From the NCBI RefSeq assembly GCF_020184175.1, contig NC_065530.1:16717260-16781259 (forward strand): 64,000 bases of DNA, given 5' to 3'. Shown here one piece after another: positions 63,600 through 64,000 of this stretch. Position 1 is the first letter of the stretch. Each line of letters opens with the position of its first letter. Made by a program: the position numbers and the translations under genes. A model generated the notes under the pieces. The model did not search any database, had not been told where the DNA came from, and saw only the letters and a program-made list of their open reading frames with translations. Source of the stretch: Aphis gossypii. Taxonomy: Eukaryota; Arthropoda; Insecta; Hemiptera; Aphididae.

Positions 63600-64000
63600 A
63601 AAATAATTCAGTATTAAAACATTTGTTTCAAATCCTTGTCATTGCCCAGTATTGTAAAGAATACTTTGAAAATGTATTTTATTATTCAAATAAATTTTTC
63701 AAAAGTATTGATACTATTTATTTTTATGCACTCCCATAACTGCACTGTGCAGTTGGTATTACCACGGTAAAGGTTCTCAACTAAAAAATGGTTATTCACT
63801 AAAATTTTATTTTATTTAATGACAATACTTATGATTTCTTGAATCACAATTTTTATTTATTTCAAAAAGTATTTATCGCCACGATTTCTTTGATTCTTAA
63901 ATGTTCATCACAAATTAATATGTCATAACAATTAATGACCAGAATTAAATGCTCTAAAAAAAAATGCTAAAATTGATGTTTTATTGTTTTGTTTTTTATT
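63600..64000. other. AT-rich sequence at right edge, nothing recognised
   Basis: Beyond the DNAJC14 poly(A) region I see no open frame, splice-bounded exon or repeat that I can name. Confidence 0.5.

Noticed and set aside
1..64000. Search by eye for tRNA, rRNA, CRISPR arrays, phage or integrated viral genes
   Set aside because: None found; all recognised coding sequence is intron-containing and insect-like.

Overview
The window is animal, most likely insect, nuclear DNA. It is strongly AT-rich, its genes are split by GT-AG introns, and most of it is non-coding. Frequent TAGGTA/TACCTA words and small non-autonomous DNA transposons suggest an aphid or close hemipteran; that placement is inference and no species is claimed. 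I see no tRNA, rRNA, CRISPR array, operon or other prokaryotic feature.

Three complete plus-strand genes can be assembled from sequence. (1) 13172-21430: mitochondrial 3-hydroxy-3-methylglutaryl-CoA lyase (HMGCL), six coding exons, 347 residues, all catalytic residues present. (2) 43266-49010: a secreted, low-complexity Gln/Pro/Asn-rich protein of 1,184 residues in three exons. Its signal peptide is split by a phase-0 intron, it carries six copies of a 9-residue repeat, and its C-terminal part looks ordered. I cannot assign it to a family. (3) 57517-62985: an orthologue of the ER J-protein DNAJC14 (Jiv), nine coding exons, 891 residues, with an intact HPD motif and the cysteine-rich Jiv90 domain.

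Weaker gene evidence also exists. A minus-strand gene at the left end has two phase-compatible exons (5005-4724 and 4544-4509). A short, apparently frameshifted gene lies at 27257-27621, next to a long hairpin. A minus-strand terminal exon with an adjoining poly(A) signal lies at 37366-37272. A signal-peptide-like micro-exon (35993-36033) sits in a CpG-rich island at 33-36.3 kb that has no recognised gene.

Region by region: 1-12.4 kb is AT-rich DNA with the minus-strand exons and one hairpin element. 12.4-13.3 kb is the GC/CpG-rich HMGCL promoter. 13.2-21.4 kb is HMGCL, with transposon remnants in intron 1. 21.4-32.7 kb is mostly featureless apart from the 27 kb cluster. 32.7-36.3 kb is the orphan CpG-rich island. 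36.3-43.2 kb is AT-rich with the minus-strand terminal exon. 43.3-49.0 kb is the secreted-protein gene, with a hAT-type MITE in intron 1. 49-54.7 kb is AT-rich and empty. 54.7-56.3 kb is the CpG-rich promoter of DNAJC14. 57.5-63.6 kb is DNAJC14, with a young, nearly perfect TTAA-flanked foldback element in its longest intron.

The three genes share no obvious pathway (ketone body/leucine catabolism, an extracellular matrix-like protein, ER chaperoning). Their proximity looks ordinary for a eukaryotic chromosome. I found no convincing novel multi-gene system. The most useful leads are the orphan island with its signal-peptide exon, the broken small gene beside a hairpin, the unassigned minus-strand exons, and the foldback element.
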